The position numbers were made by a program, and so were the translations under genes. Under the pieces are notes generated by a model. That model was given only the letters and a program-made list of their open reading frames with translations. It was not told where the DNA came from and did not search any database. Positions 1 through 11,752 of a stretch of 21,969 bases of DNA are shown here, in pieces. The stretch comes from Mnemiopsis leidyi (Eukaryota > Ctenophora > Tentaculata > Lobata > Bolinopsidae), in contig JH152676.1 in NCBI GenBank assembly GCA_000226015.1, positions 154,918 to 176,886 on the forward strand, given 5' to 3'. The stretch's first letter is position 1; each line of letters begins with the position of its first letter.

Positions 1-770
1 CCATCAGTTACCACACAATACCTGAGAAAATTAAGATCTTTGATCATTACCGGTATATGCGTTCCAAATAACTTTTTTGATGATTATTTTGATAATACAA
101 CCGGCCTCACCCCGGAAGCAGGATGAAAAATATTAGAAGCATTCCTTTTATATCACTGGTGTATGTTCTTTATATTTATGTGATTTATAATTATATAATC
201 TAAAATCAAATGCGAATGCTTTGTTTAATGTTCATATTTCTCAGTATGAGGATGGAAATCTAAAGCGTCCGCCTGAGACCTAACTAAGCGGGCGCAATTC
301 TTTGTTCTTGTTATTATTATTTTGGGTTTATAAGAACTCAGTTAAACCAATTTACAAAATCTGGCTTCACCTGGGTACTACGTACCAACCAGACAGCTAT
401 TTAACTAGTTATGTGGCCATGTAATTCAAGCAGTACAATCTTGACTTTAATTAATTAACTATCGTAAAAGTTCTGGCTATTCGTCTGCATTCAGCTCGGG
501 CTCTATGTGGATAGTGGTGGTTTAAGGGAATGGTTTAGAATTTTGTAGCGTTTTCAAAGCTATCATTTTAAGTACTTGAGGGCGCATGTCACCTGAACAC
601 GCTCCTAGACGTAGTGAGAGGATTAATTATGCATATGCTCAGTCCCATTCTTTATCTGTTTGTCTTATCTGTCCTCCTGACCTTGCAGTAGCATGTTGGA
701 AATGGTTTATAGAATTGAAATACTGTAACACATCTTTTGTGTCATTTAATTCTTTTTATGAATCACTTCT

Positions 771-797
771 TAAACTAACTTTTTAAACTAACTTTTT
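771..797. repeat. 13-bp tandem duplication
   Basis: Two exact copies of TAAACTAACTTTT lie head to tail (771-783 and 784-796) in AT-rich DNA. This is probably a replication-slippage product. No function is implied. Confidence 0.7.
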
Positions 798-1457
798 AGG
801 CTCACTCATTCAACGAACTATAAATCAAGTTATGATGCATGTACTAAGCAGTTATTTGAACGGACATGATTTCCACTGATGGTCAATTCAGAAAATTCAT
901 GGACACCGGCACCGTGCCTAGTCAGGTATTATCCGACAACCTCTGCATTGCCTAGATGAGCTACCGAGTACCGGCCCTGGCCCTGGGGGAGATTGTTATT
1001 GGACCGTGGGAAGTGTTGTAGAACTACTATTTATAGCTGTGTACTGGGTGCACATCCTCCAAAGATCTACTGCCAGATCGACTCAACTCGCATTTTCAAA
1101 TCACTCTCAACACGTGATAAGACTGTGTTGGATAGTGTTTGTTGTTTTGGTATTGTCTCCGTGCCAACTATTCCTCTAGCACACTCCTTGTGCTCGTAGT
1201 TTCATTTTTCCACAACTTGGAGACAGAAAGCCCTAATCAAATAGCTTCTCTTGGTTTAGCTCGTTCTTTCAAATAAGTGCTGCTTCTATTTTGTGACCTT
1301 TGCTTTGATAGTTGCACCGATATCACTGGTTTAGAAGCAGAAGCATTGAGCAATGGGCATGATAAACAATACCCAACGTTAGTTCTTTAGTTGGCTTCAC
1401 GACTCCCGCAATTTTGCTACTTAAGTCTTACTACCCTACTATACAGTTAAATCATTT

Positions 1458-1515
1458 ATGTACTACATAAATGTACTACATTAATGTACTACATAAATCA
1501 TTGATGTACTAGATA
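1458..1515. repeat. 13-bp tandem repeat (ATGTACTACATAA), three copies plus a partial copy
   Basis: Units at 1458-1470, 1471-1483 and 1484-1496 differ by a single base. A decayed fourth partial copy (ATGTACTAGATA) sits at 1504-1515 after a short spacer. The unit is close to self-complementary (TTTATGTACTACATAAA), so single strands could form small hairpins. Confidence 0.75.
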
Positions 1516-3459
1516 TAAATAGGTTTCCCCTGTACTATCTTCATCTTTTGGCATTGTCACTGTTTTGGTATGTTCGGTTTGATCTACCCCGGAATTCTCT
1601 TTATTCTCTCGATAAAATAGCTTACTGGCGGTTTAAGGCTAGATTTGTGCAATAGTTTATAAATCTAGTTTAATTTAAGTTTAGTTTTAGTTAAGGTGAT
1701 AGTCACCATGCTCATCGTTTTCCGTATTAAGCCAATATAATAGCTAATATAGCAATATATAGCCGTGCCGAGTCAAATTTCCCTAAGCCAAGACAGCTTG
1801 TAACAACACATGTTGTTAACCGATCGTAGAGTGGAGTTTAGAGGCAATTAAAATAAGCCTCTGACGACAGCACCAGACTTCGAAATAAGACTCTGTAACT
1901 AAACTTGAACCACCTTGATAACCAGTAGAACATCTGACGCCAGGGAGGGTGGTCTCACTGTCCAGTTTCAACTATTTGTATTATTTCTTGCCATCTTCCC
2001 GCTAATTTAGAGTGACCAATATAATTGTTATTAGTACCTCTCTTTGTTATAGTGTTATAGTCTAACTAAGGTCTACTCAGTCATGGAGTTATTTCTCTTA
2101 GACGTCTTTGTCTTTTGTTTTGTAAACAATGTAAAAACTTTAGATTGTGACGTAGATTTGCTGGCTTGTTTTAGAAGTCCGGAACAATTTGCCTACATAT
2201 TTGATATCCTGAATTTCGATCCAATTAGTTATCAAGCTCGTATATCTATTTTAATCGCAGACTCCAATGCGAAGGATCTCAATTAAATATCCTATAATGG
2301 TTCGTGTCTCTCACTACTCAAACCGCCAGAATTAGACAGAGGCCTGGGTTTATAACCATCCTACCACGTCAGCAAGCTGAGACTATGATATTACTATTTT
2401 TGTTGACGTGTAGTTGATAGTGCATTATTCCCATTTTAGCGTCTTTATCTTACCCTTCAAAGTACACTTCTTTCTACTTTTGAATATTGACGTTATTGTA
2501 CCATTTTAGTGTCATCTTTTGGTAGATCCTATTTAAAGCAGCTGGCGCTACTCAGTCAAACAGTCAAACACTATTTTCTCTTTCTCGTGTTATTGTGCAC
2601 CCTTGAAATAGGCTATTTATCATGGTGGTGTCAGATTTGTGGAGAATAACTCTTACTGGGTGCTCCTGTATTGCTACATAAATTTTAGAGCTATAAGATC
2701 AATTGCAAATAGCCATTCTAAACCATTCACGTCTTAAGTCTCTCTTTAGCCGAGTTACTGACCGTTTCTCTTATCTCAGGACTTCTCAAGCACGATCTTC
2801 TCTCTCCTCAAATCCACCTTGTATAGCTTCTTTTGTATAGCAATGAATATTGCATATGTAAGATTTGATGCGACAAGTATTGTCAAGTGTTGTTGCCGCA
2901 GTGAGAAGAAGCCGTGGTAAGAAACAAAAATGTGGAGGTCACCGGTATGTTTCTCTTCGTATGTATTCAACATCGTTCGGCAATTCGCACTCCCAACCTA
3001 AAATGGAATTTTATACGAGGAAACCTGTTATAGATCGCCAGCATTCTATATAAGTTCATGTCTTTTCTAAGTTTAAGTTTTTTTGTTTTTTACCAGAATT
3101 TTCGGTTATTTCGGAGAGGACTCTATTTCTAGAGGTGCTGGTGTCCAGGGGACTGGGGCTCGATAAAAAGTGTTCAAACAGTCCCAAATAGACAAAAGAA
3201 ATTTTAATCAACTCAGCTAACAAGAGCACTTTATTAAATATTTCCTTTGTGTTTTAAGTTTAAGCCTTTGTTCTTAGCATTGGTTTCCAATCATTGAAAT
3301 TTTTCGATGTCTTCAGACCTGTATGATGGGCGATTTTGCATAAATCTATTTCAGATTTATTTTCTCGATGGTATAGATATTTCTCGGCCGGCTTGTGGTA
3401 TAATAATTTCCATGTTCTTATCCTACATTGTCTCACCTCTTTCACATTCCGTTCCCTAG

Positions 3460-3614
3460 GCTCTCTCTCCCTGGTTCGTCTTTCTAATCATTGTGATTGT
3501 CAACACTCGTCAACTGAGCCTACGAACAAAGAAAATATTCCAATCAAATTAGCGGCTGACAATCTTACCATTTCTGAACAAAAAGTAAAGAATCGTGCTT
3601 CCATGGAGCTTTAA
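3460..3614 (+). CDS. Candidate terminal exon, unrecognised protein
   Basis: The frame opens directly after a strong-looking splice acceptor: a pyrimidine-rich run at about 3421-3457 ending CCCTAG at 3454-3459. It ends at TAA (3612-3614). The peptide has a basic, Ser-rich start, then STEPTNKENIPIKLAADN, and finishes VKNRASMEL. It contains a KEN tripeptide, which in other proteins can be an APC/C degron, but a three-residue match means little. No upstream partner exon, poly(A) signal or family match was found. It could equally be a chance frame or a decayed mobile-element fragment. Confidence 0.22.
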
Positions 3615-3947
3615 ACTTTCTTTAACGACGTCGACAAATCGAGAAGGCTCTGCAACTTCTACGATATAAGGTGTTCAATTTCATCAGGCTTATCTGCAGA
3701 TCGACGGTTGTGTCGTCATTTTGCATGAATTTTTTTTCTGATTGGCCATTTGCAATGCTGATTGAGCTTGTCATCTTGATAACATTTTTGTTGTTCATCT
3801 GAAAATCCCACCATGTGTGAAGTGATAAGGTGTCAGAATAATGATCAAACGTCAAGCGCCAAGCTGGTCCAGCTCACAAAGAATGACGACATTTCACGGC
3901 TATAAAAACGTCTGAACCATGAGAAAACACCTGGTCTTGTCAGATAG

Positions 3948-4043
3948 CTGATCGTACTTGATTCCGAGGAGGAAGCGAGCTATAACCCAGTCAATCACGA
4001 TTACGTCTGGAGTGCTCGGTCGACAGCGCACAGCTGGTCGTAA
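3948..4043 (+). CDS. Short coding-like fragment, unrecognised
   Basis: This 31-codon frame follows an in-frame TAG, which also supplies a possible acceptor AG, and ends at TAA 4041-4043. The peptide begins LIVLDSEEEASYNPVNHDYV and has a balanced, soluble-protein composition, unlike the hydrophobic or Ser/Leu-rich frames typical of AT-rich background. It lies about 330 bp downstream of the candidate exon at 3460-3614 on the same strand, so the two could be remnants of one gene or element. No family is recognised and the call is speculative. Confidence 0.15.
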   Translation: MIVLDSEEEASYNPVNHDYVWSARSTAHSWS

Positions 4044-5070
4044 TAGTTATACTACTACAAAAGTCTCAATGTTTTCTGAACACCTGCTTATATTGTTACC
4101 ATGACTCTCGATCTTTCTCCTCTCGTTCCTTTCTTTTTAGAAAAGGCCCTGCAGTCATTACAGTATCATTGTTACAACGTTACAACCGACATAATTTGTC
4201 TCATCTTTTATCTTTTTCCGGTTGTACTTTTAAAAAGTCCTCGCAATGCGTGGTGACACATATCAGAGGTTTCGCACTTAGTTAAATAGTTGTCAGAGCC
4301 TGTAAGTTGTATTGCTGGCACCAGACCGGTAGTTGATTACGTCACGACTTGATTGTCGCTTCGTCGTGGTAATTGGTTATTCGATATAGCTCACTGATTC
4401 TGTAGTTCTTTGTTCTGTTATCACCGTAGAATGCACCCGTCATAGGTAAGAGACCTTCGACTCCTTGCTGGTTTTATTCAACTTTTTGTAATCGTTTAGT
4501 TTTTTTTCCGTTTAATTCCAGAACCTTCCTTACCTTTATAGCGTCGTTAGTCAAACCACGATCAATAGTGCTGGATTACACTGCCCCACACAGTCTCTAA
4601 CACTTCTAAAATACAAGCGTCCAGTTCTATCATCATAGATTTGCATTTGGTGCTGTCTTTTAAACATAGCTTTATTTGCGTCACCTGTGGGCTGCGTCTA
4701 CCTATCTTTAATCTCAATGATCATACATTTGTAATGTTGCGGATGTTCTTGAATTGCAACGTCTAATGAGCTAAGTGTTTGTTATTCGTTGGCACTAAGT
4801 GATTACAACGAGCAACATAACAATTCAGCAAAGTTCCTTAGTCATCCGCACCATTATCTCGTTTGTTAATAGTCATAAATCTTACAACCATGCTTTACGT
4901 GACGCCCCTTTATATGCACACATCTGCATTATGCATGTTGTACCTTCACTTCCTGATATCATTATCTTAATCGGTGCAACTCGTTCAGCTAAACTATAGA
5001 ACTATTTATAAGTGATCATGTTGGGTCATGGTCAGTTGTCCCCGTGCTTAAGCGTCACGAATTTTGTAGG

Positions 5071-5088
5071 TCTCTCTCTCTCTCTCTC
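5071..5088. repeat. (TC)9 microsatellite
   Basis: An uninterrupted dinucleotide run of nine TC units in otherwise AT-rich DNA. A polymorphic simple repeat is the simplest reading. Confidence 0.85.
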
Positions 5089-5528
5089 AATGTAACAACT
5101 AACAACAGCTTTAATCGCTCGATTATTTACTGACTCTAACTTCGGGAAAATCCTCATCATTTTAGCTTTTTCACATGGTCAAAGACCAATCCGGTATGTG
5201 CTCTTCTCTAAGCACACAAAGAAATATTTACCTTGACCCCCTTAACAAAGATCCTCTCTGTGCTATGGACATCGTTCTTTACTCAATCAACGGTACTGCA
5301 GAAAGGTAATACCTAAAATTAAGATTTCTAATTTGGCTGTTTAGGTACTGTTTATGTTTCTTAGAATGGCTTGTAACTACGTGGCAGATCCATCTGTTTT
5401 CTATGAGAACACATTACTTGCAAATAAAAATATCAAAGTTTAAATTTGTTTCTTCGTTTATGGCAAAGGACTCCAAATTTGATAAAAATCAAGATTACTG
5501 AGAACTTAAATCTTTAAATGAGGTTAAA

Positions 5529-5756
5529 ATGCTACAAATGTTCAGAACGAAATTAATTTACTGTGGAATCTCAGTAAATGACAAACTAGAGTATGATGTA
5601 TCACAGCTACTGAAATATGATGTTGATCATCCGGTAAATTGTGCTCAGAAGTCAGAACTGCCAATTAGCATTCCACATTTTTATGAACCCTTTTGTCCAC
5701 ATTACACATACCAATATGCCAAGATGCTAGATCATAATCAGTATGATATGCAGTAG
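5529..5756 (+). CDS. Unrecognised 75-codon open reading frame
   Basis: An ATG-initiated frame of 75 codons ends at TAG 5754-5756. The predicted peptide starts MLQMFRTKLIYCGISVNDKL and ends YQYAKMLDHNQYDMQ. It is soluble, rich in Asp, Tyr, His and Gln, and has no signal peptide or membrane segment. Such balanced composition is unusual among the small frames of this window, so it may be a real small protein, an exon, or a fragment of a mobile-element protein. I recognise no domain. The start has no distinctive context, and no promoter, splice partner or poly(A) signal is evident nearby. Confidence 0.25.
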   Translation: MLQMFRTKLIYCGISVNDKLEYDVSQLLKYDVDHPVNCAQKSELPISIPHFYEPFCPHYTYQYAKMLDHNQYDMQ

Positions 5757-7057
5757 TACCGCTATTTCATGTGTGAATGAAGGTAAATTGAAAATATTAC
5801 ATTATCACTGATAATTGTTTATTGATTATTCACTTCTTCTAGGTTCTGTCCCCAGTATTCGTTTTGAATTTCGCCGCTTTCTCTCTTTGCTTCCCCGCTG
5901 ACCATAGTTTCCCTAATTCCCTGGCCCTCATGGGTAACCTAGACCTCCTGAGTGGTCGCATTGTCACAAATTCTCATCCTACCCCAATACATCGCTTTAA
6001 AATACCTAAAATTATACTATTTGATTATTTGCTATAATGTTGTTTTTAAGTACTTGGGATATCTCGGTCACCAGATTATGGGTTCATGATTTTGGTCGAG
6101 CCCTTAGGAAAAAAGAGGTATCTGTTACGGTATGGATATTAAGATTTAAGGGATCTGGGTGAGATTTAGATCTCCAACTCTAGAACTAAGGAACTCGTTT
6201 GGAATACAAAAAGGAGATCAAGTCGTTCCGAAGAATCTCCCGGCGTCTTGAAATGTCAGCTTAAAGTAACTCCGTCCTTAATAACGCTTAATTAAATTCT
6301 AACAAGCTAAATTTACAACTTTCCTCTCAATTGTCATGTCGTTTCACTGTATGTCATCCTGCATGCTGTTCTAACTCTTCTTTTACCTAGCAGTTTAGAA
6401 ATCTAAATACTTAAATAGCGTAACGTAACTGTTGTGTGATGTAACTATGTTTACCAGCATTTTTTAAATCTACATGTCTGATGCAACTATGTGTACTAGA
6501 ATTTTCGAATTTCTATACTTCTCAACATCACCAACTCCCTAATCACTTTAGCACTTTACAACTTTGAGTAGCCGTGTGCTCTGGACAAATGATAACCTCT
6601 CTTTTCCTAACTGCCTTATTAGATAACCACAATTTTTTTCCGCAAAACGGCTACATTTAGTGTTTCTTGACTAGCTCTCCGCTTCTCTCTTTTAACATAC
6701 TGCTTATCGCGGAAGATTGTTCAAAATCTAATACCAACTATCTAATTCCATAATTCATAAATCCTTTGATAGAATTTCTGTGAACCTCTAATTTCCTTGA
6801 CGCTTTTAAGTTTTACAATATCTCGTTCTAAACCTCCAAAAGTTTAGATTATTTAATTACTAACTGTGACATAAACCATGACCGGAACTTACGTATGTGA
6901 CATTGTGGTGTTCTTGCTGTCACAATAGCACTAGCGGACTTTATAGTGGTGAAGATTCAGAGACAGTAGATGTAATCAGACATATTATTATTTGACAGGT
7001 GCCGTCGTTAAGACTCACTTTTTATAGATACTTTAGTGCCTCTGCCTTTTTGATAAT
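5757..7057. other. AT-rich non-coding stretch, nothing recognised
   Basis: Both strands are densely interrupted by stops. No repeats, RNA genes or splice-bounded frames were found. Confidence 0.5.
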
Positions 7058-7464
7058 CCAACCTCGCGTGGTGGCTTTCAGGCTTGAACGCCAAACGGCG
7101 GCGTTCATGTGGTTAAGTTTATCGGCGTGCGCCGTGAAGCCATGTTATTCCGTGCATTTACTTTGCCCCTCGTACGGATCCAGTTCGAACGCAGGTGCAC
7201 TTGTACACTAATTTTCAAGGCTCCAAATTGCAAATAAGAAGATCAACGAAAAAAATGTCGATATAAAAGACGTCCGCTACTCGTGTGGAAATATAAAAAA
7301 TAATGCGTCCTGAAATGCAAATTTTAGACCTTTCTCAGAATCATTTTCCCCAAAGCACGACACAGCGCATTCAGCGTTAAAAGCCGTTTTACGCCGTTTA
7401 AAAACGATGGTGACGTGGACAAAAAATCATCGGCGTTCGGCGGCGTGAAAGCCTGGTGGTGTTG
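7058..7464. mobile_element. Possible non-autonomous DNA transposon with GC-rich inverted ends
   Basis: A segment of about 400 bp has ends that are GC- and CpG-rich against AT-rich surroundings. The left end (about 7066-7109) reads GTGGTGG, GGCTTTCA, GAACGCC, CGGCGGCGTTC. The reverse complement of the right end (about 7428-7462) reads CACCACCA, GGCTTTCA, CGCCGCCGAACGCC. GGCTTTCA and GAACGCC are therefore shared in the same order, in inverted orientation. The interior holds more GCCGTT/CGCCGTT motifs and a (CGGCG)-type core. No transposase frame is present, so if it is an element it is MITE-like. A clear target-site duplication was not identified, which keeps confidence moderate. Confidence 0.4.
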
Positions 7465-7980
7465 AATAGTCCTCATTATATCATTTCACCTTGACCTATT
7501 TCCTAAACCTTCCCTTAGAAGAGAAAAGAGATTTTTGGTGGGTATCTTGAAATTTACTCCTCTCAGTGCTCACCACCACTACCTGATAAGTGCTTCTCTC
7601 TATCGGTATTGGGTAATCGGTAATTTAACACCCGCCAACACAGCCAGACGAGATCTTTCTTGACACTTCAAGACCGTGTTATCCGCAATATGGTAGCGTA
7701 ATTTGTAATTTTCTTTGTATCAGCTTGCATCATTGCATGAGATCTGCTTCCTGGGGTGGCATGTAGATGGGCGTTTCTTCAGCCATGTCAAGTGTTTAAG
7801 TTGTGAGCATCGAGCTCGAGGCCCATCTTGATCTATAGCTATCTATAACTTTATCGACATAAATGTTTGAAAGTCCAATTTAAAAAGAAGTAAAATTTAA
7901 TAGAAATTGAGAGCGTCTCCTGCGTTTTACTGACAAGGACTGATCACAGTTCTTCTTAATGAGGTTCCAGAAAAGCTCGT
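7465..7980. other. Non-coding stretch, nothing recognised
   Basis: No splice-bounded frame, RNA gene or repeat was seen on either strand. Confidence 0.5.
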
Positions 7981-8110
7981 TCTGATGTGCCTAGAAAGTG
8001 AAAAATAATTACTCGATTAGTAGGGTATAGAGGTACCAATACTTTCTTGGCGCTCTGATGTGCCTAGAAAGTGAAAAATAATTACTCGATCAGTAGGGTA
8101 TAGAGGTACC
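7981..8110. repeat. 57-bp direct repeat, two copies with 73-bp period
   Basis: Copies at 7981-8037 and 8054-8110 differ at one base (CGATTAG versus CGATCAG) and are separated by 16 bp. Both end with AGAGGTACC. In the second copy the following bases complete a perfect 14-bp palindrome, TAGAGGTACCTCTA (8101-8114). The near identity implies a recent local duplication. Confidence 0.9.
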
Positions 8111-8114
8111 TCTA

Positions 8115-9360
8115 CTTGCCCTGACTAATTGTCTATTTAGACTATGAATAATTCTGGATCAATCAGTTATACCCGTGTCCCGAGCACTGTGATGTCAGAG
8201 CTATCTCTAAGTCTAAAGCTAATCTCTTTAGCTCCACATTTAACTTTCATGCCTTACTTTACGTCGATAATTGTGTAGAGGCCGACAGAGGATGGCGTGG
8301 TATCTGCAACCAGAGCCTCGCAATCGGAGGTGGTCCGAGCAAGGACTTTCTACTATCCGGGAGATCGACCTCCTTGCTCCTCGGTAATTTGTTTCTTCTC
8401 GGTCTCCGTGACATTTTTATATTTGTTAATCTTCCCATCCCGCTTATATGCAATAATAAAGTTAAACGGGGATTGATGCTGTTTAGTCTTTCCGTTCTTG
8501 GCGTATATGGGGTAACATTTTATCTTTCTAATATTGGATATTAGCGTCCCCAAAAAAGCAATTTCTTGAATTCTGAAAAAGGTTGTTGTTTGTTAACTGT
8601 TAAGCTGTCCCGGTTAGTTTAAGTTTTGATTTGTATGTTGTTGTTGTTGTTGTTTTCGTTGTACTCAATTGTTATTCGTCATAGCTATTAACATGATATA
8701 TTGATCAGGCTTCGAATGTGCGCAAAGTTGTGTGTTGTCTAAATATGATCTCAATAAACTAATAAACTTACTAAATCAAATCTTTTATGTTTTTTCCTAA
8801 TTGACCTATTCGATGCCCTGGTTTCGTTTCACTTTAGTCTAACATCTATATTTCAGATTATCCTTCGCCGAAGAGAGCACAGAACAGAGAGAAAAGAGTG
8901 AGTCAAATAACGAAGTTATGAACCCCCATGTGAGTTTATGTAATTTTTATAGAATTTGTTTTTATATTGTCTTACGATAGAATTAAAGTTAAAGTTCCTC
9001 ATAGGGTTGTGGCAATATGCGGGGTCCGGGATAGGGGTATAATCTTTAGCAAAAATATACAAACCCTTAGATTAAAAACTCATCGCACTCTTTTAAAGAA
9101 ATTACAAAATCACCTCTCCGATTTTAACATGAAATTCTGTGACCTGTTACACTTACCTGTGGTGCTCCGCTGTTACACTTTACACCTACTTTTCGTTTGA
9201 AAATGAATCATTTTACTTATACTTTTACATCGAAATCAGAGCTAAGATTTTCAAATTTTTCTGGTAATAGCATAATTTTACCTCATTAATTTTAAATGAA
9301 CAATGTTATGTTTGTAGGATCGGATTTAATCTTTATTCTGCTCTTTTATATGTTCTTGTA
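8115..9360. other. Non-coding stretch with minus-strand frames and a (TTG)n run
   Basis: Two overlapping minus-strand frames (8353-8553 and 8259-8453) give Lys/Arg-rich peptides such as KNVTETEKKQITEEQGG. They look somewhat coding-like but match nothing I know and could be a single frame broken by a shift. A (TTG)n microsatellite lies at about 8635-8654. Two close AATAAA hexamers (8753-8758, 8761-8766) sit on the + strand, but no upstream + strand gene exists to use them. The + frame at 8967-9200 begins at a TTG and has no recognisable domain. Confidence 0.4.
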
Positions 9361-11345
9361 GGGGGGGGTTGTAGACATAGATAGATACGAATTTGTTTTT
9401 GTAGAATGAAATATATATGAATGACTTCGGGCCCTTTATTCGACTAGCATTCTAACAGGAGAAGTGGACACCTGCTTTTAGTTGTATAAATGAGCTTTTG
9501 TAAAAGCCCATTTTTCAACGCGTTGTGTTTCTTGCAAGCAGAAATTCTTTCAATGTCAAATTTATGATGTCCACGTTTCCAACAGATGACATCTTGACAA
9601 ATTCATCCTCTTTGTCTGTCCTATTTTAAACAAATGATTTCACCATGACTCCTTGGCGCTTTAAGTCTGTACCATTTTGTGTATGGGCACAAAGTTTTTC
9701 TAGACTGTTTAATAATGAAGTCATCAAGCTTCCATTCATTGCACGAAGTTCTTAACTCCGTTCCTATACTATTTATTCCTTACAGACCAAACCAGTTTTC
9801 AGCACGTATAAGCATCATGAATAAACATTATTAGGCATTCAGCTTTCTAGAGTAACCAATCTATAGAGAAGCTCGCACAACTGTTCTCTTTCAACCGTAA
9901 AAGTCTGGAGATTAATTTATTTGTCACATTCTTGCAATTCCGGGGATGCTATATAAGTATGACTGAAAACATGGGCGAGCTCGCCAGACTTAAATTCAAG
10001 GTAACTGCACTCTTCACAGGCAATTTCTTAGATCTCATCACAAGTCCTCCTATACTGAGAATACAATTTTGGTTCACGGAACCACTTTTTAACATTTGAA
10101 GGTTTTATTTCAAGCTATGAATTTTCAGAGAAGGCATAACAATTTGGACACAACTCATCGTACATTATTGATTGCAATAAAAGTTTTCAATTCAATGAAA
10201 CCTCGATTACTTTTTGCTGCATTATTTTCTTCACTGAAACCCTTAAATTCCTACCTTGCATCCTTTCTGAAATTAGTTTGTGGCCGGTGACATTGACAAA
10301 AGATCAAAGTGACCCTGACGTAGTGACCGTTTGTGTACGTTCAGAGAACAAGTAATTTGGCCAACCAGTACCATTGTTGCTTTGAAGTTCGTGGTCATTT
10401 TAGTCATGGTTTGTTGACTATTGCATCTCATTGGTCAAATTAACGGTCGATTTGCGCGGTTATCGGGCGCCGGTATGTGCGCTGTGCCGCTGTTCGACAA
10501 CTTCAATTGTATCATGGACAATGTATCATGGATAATGTACATGAAAAAAATCCTGACAAACTGCTTACAAATAAGGCAAAACTTTGAGTGATTTGCCTCG
10601 GCAGCAACCTGGATACCTAGGATACTGGGACCGTGACACTGACAGTTTACAGCCTACTCCAGCTATGGCCTGAAGAAGTCTTGTTGGTAATTGCGGTAGA
10701 ACAACAGCTTAGAAGGGAGCTAGAGCTACTCTAACCATAAATCCTAATTCTGACTTGTCAGCTAGTTACGCTCTACCATTCTCCCTTACCGCAGCTCTGT
10801 CATCATCATACGTAACTGTTTATACGATCTTTACAGCCGTCACTTTTACTTTGCTTTTGTGCGCCAACTGTTTCTTTGTTATCACTAAATTGTTCAACCA
10901 ATTTAGCGCAAATATGCCAAAGTGCCAAACCACCATTGTATTTCTTGAATTTAAAAGTTTTGTAGATTTTTGGCTTGCTGTTTCGAAAGAAATGATTTTT
11001 TCATTTTTCCATCCTTGAAGTTTTTAGACAGTGATAGCTATGTTATAGTGATATCCAGGATAGCAGCTATAGAATAGTAAAATACTGATCAGGTACTTGT
11101 TACCAAATATTAGATAATTACATTACAATTTGAGATGAAATGTATGTGCATGTGCTGCATATGTGCACTAATATTGGCCAGCTTTCAAGTAAGAAGTCCT
11201 GCTACGATCCCATGTAAATGTTAGCGAATAGACTTACGCTGGCCACGATTTTCATGCGGATCAGCTGTGTTTTCCAGTAATGTCTTATATTTGTCCTCTC
11301 TTTATTGAAATTGAGATTAGAATAGAATGTTATGATTAGGTTAAA
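9361..11345. other. AT-rich non-coding stretch, no recognisable gene
   Basis: It contains a G8 run (9361-9368), a 14-bp tandem duplication TGTATCATGGACAA/TGTATCATGGATAA (10508-10535), and a small CpG-rich pocket around 10445-10500. The frames at 10096-10290 and 10755-11018 (+) are hydrophobic, rich in Leu, Phe and Ser, begin at non-ATG or weak starts, and are typical of T-rich background. No family was recognised. Confidence 0.5.
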
Positions 11346-11464
11346 ATGTTTAGAAACGTTTTATGTTTAGAAACGTTTTATGTTTACAAACGTTTTATGT
11401 TTAGAAATGTTTTATGTTTAGAAACGTTTTATGTTTACAAACGTTTTATGTTTACAAACGTTTT
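11346..11464. repeat. 17-bp minisatellite, seven copies (ATGTTTAGAAACGTTTT)
   Basis: Seven contiguous 17-bp units start at 11346, 11363, 11380, 11397, 11414, 11431 and 11448. Variation is limited to TTTAG versus TTTAC and one CG-to-TG change (unit 4), the latter consistent with CpG deamination. Every unit except unit 4 carries the palindromic octamer AAACGTTT. Confidence 0.95.
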
Positions 11465-11752
11465 ATGTAAGGTTCCTGGCGCTTTGGTGACTAGGTATTG
11501 TATTATACATTTTTAAGAGCACTCTTTGGCAATTACAGAGCTGAGATCGCCAGCTGTATTGTAAACATTTCAGAAGCTTTCTGTTTTTGATAAACATTTC
11601 TGTTTTGGTTTTTTAAAGTTCGAAATACTAGAGGTTTAGAGTTTAGGATTATCCGCTTAAAATTCATAGTTTCACCAAAACTGTCCTCCAAAAGAAACAG
11701 AAATGTTGTTTTGTAGAACAGCTATCGGTGGTATAACCGTAACTACTGACCC

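Larger units (their letters stand above)
1..2530. other. AT-rich non-coding stretch, no recognisable gene
   Basis: No exon, RNA gene or transposon domain could be recognised on either strand. Reading frames of 60-70 codons occur (586-786, 993-1199, 2083-2286, all +). They have no familiar motif and are no longer than chance allows in DNA of this composition. The frame at 2083-2286 starts with ATG and reads as ordinary protein, but no convincing splice sites or family match support it. Two small tandem repeats (771-797 and 1458-1515) are listed separately. Confidence 0.5.
2531..5528. other. Non-coding stretch with a few coding-like fragments
   Basis: No gene can be named here. On the + strand, two short pieces look more like protein-coding exons than the background (3460-3614 and 3948-4043, listed separately). 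A minus-strand frame at 3622-3855 (77 codons, starting MTFDHYSD) has unbiased composition and no recognisable motif, so it is not called. A (TC)9 microsatellite lies at 5071-5088. The rest is AT-rich sequence with stops in all frames. Confidence 0.45.

Noticed and set aside
586-786. Frame beginning MSPEHAPRRSERI, reminiscent of basic motifs in retroelement polyproteins
   Set aside because: Only RRSERI is suggestive. No protease, reverse transcriptase or integrase motif or LTR structure was seen nearby.
7170-7200. GTTCGAAC-like T-loop sequence suggesting a tRNA
   Set aside because: No acceptor-stem pairing, A-box or anticodon arm could be placed around it.
8753-8766. Double AATAAA as a gene 3' end
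   Set aside because: No plus-strand coding sequence precedes it, and AATAAA is frequent by chance in AT-rich DNA.
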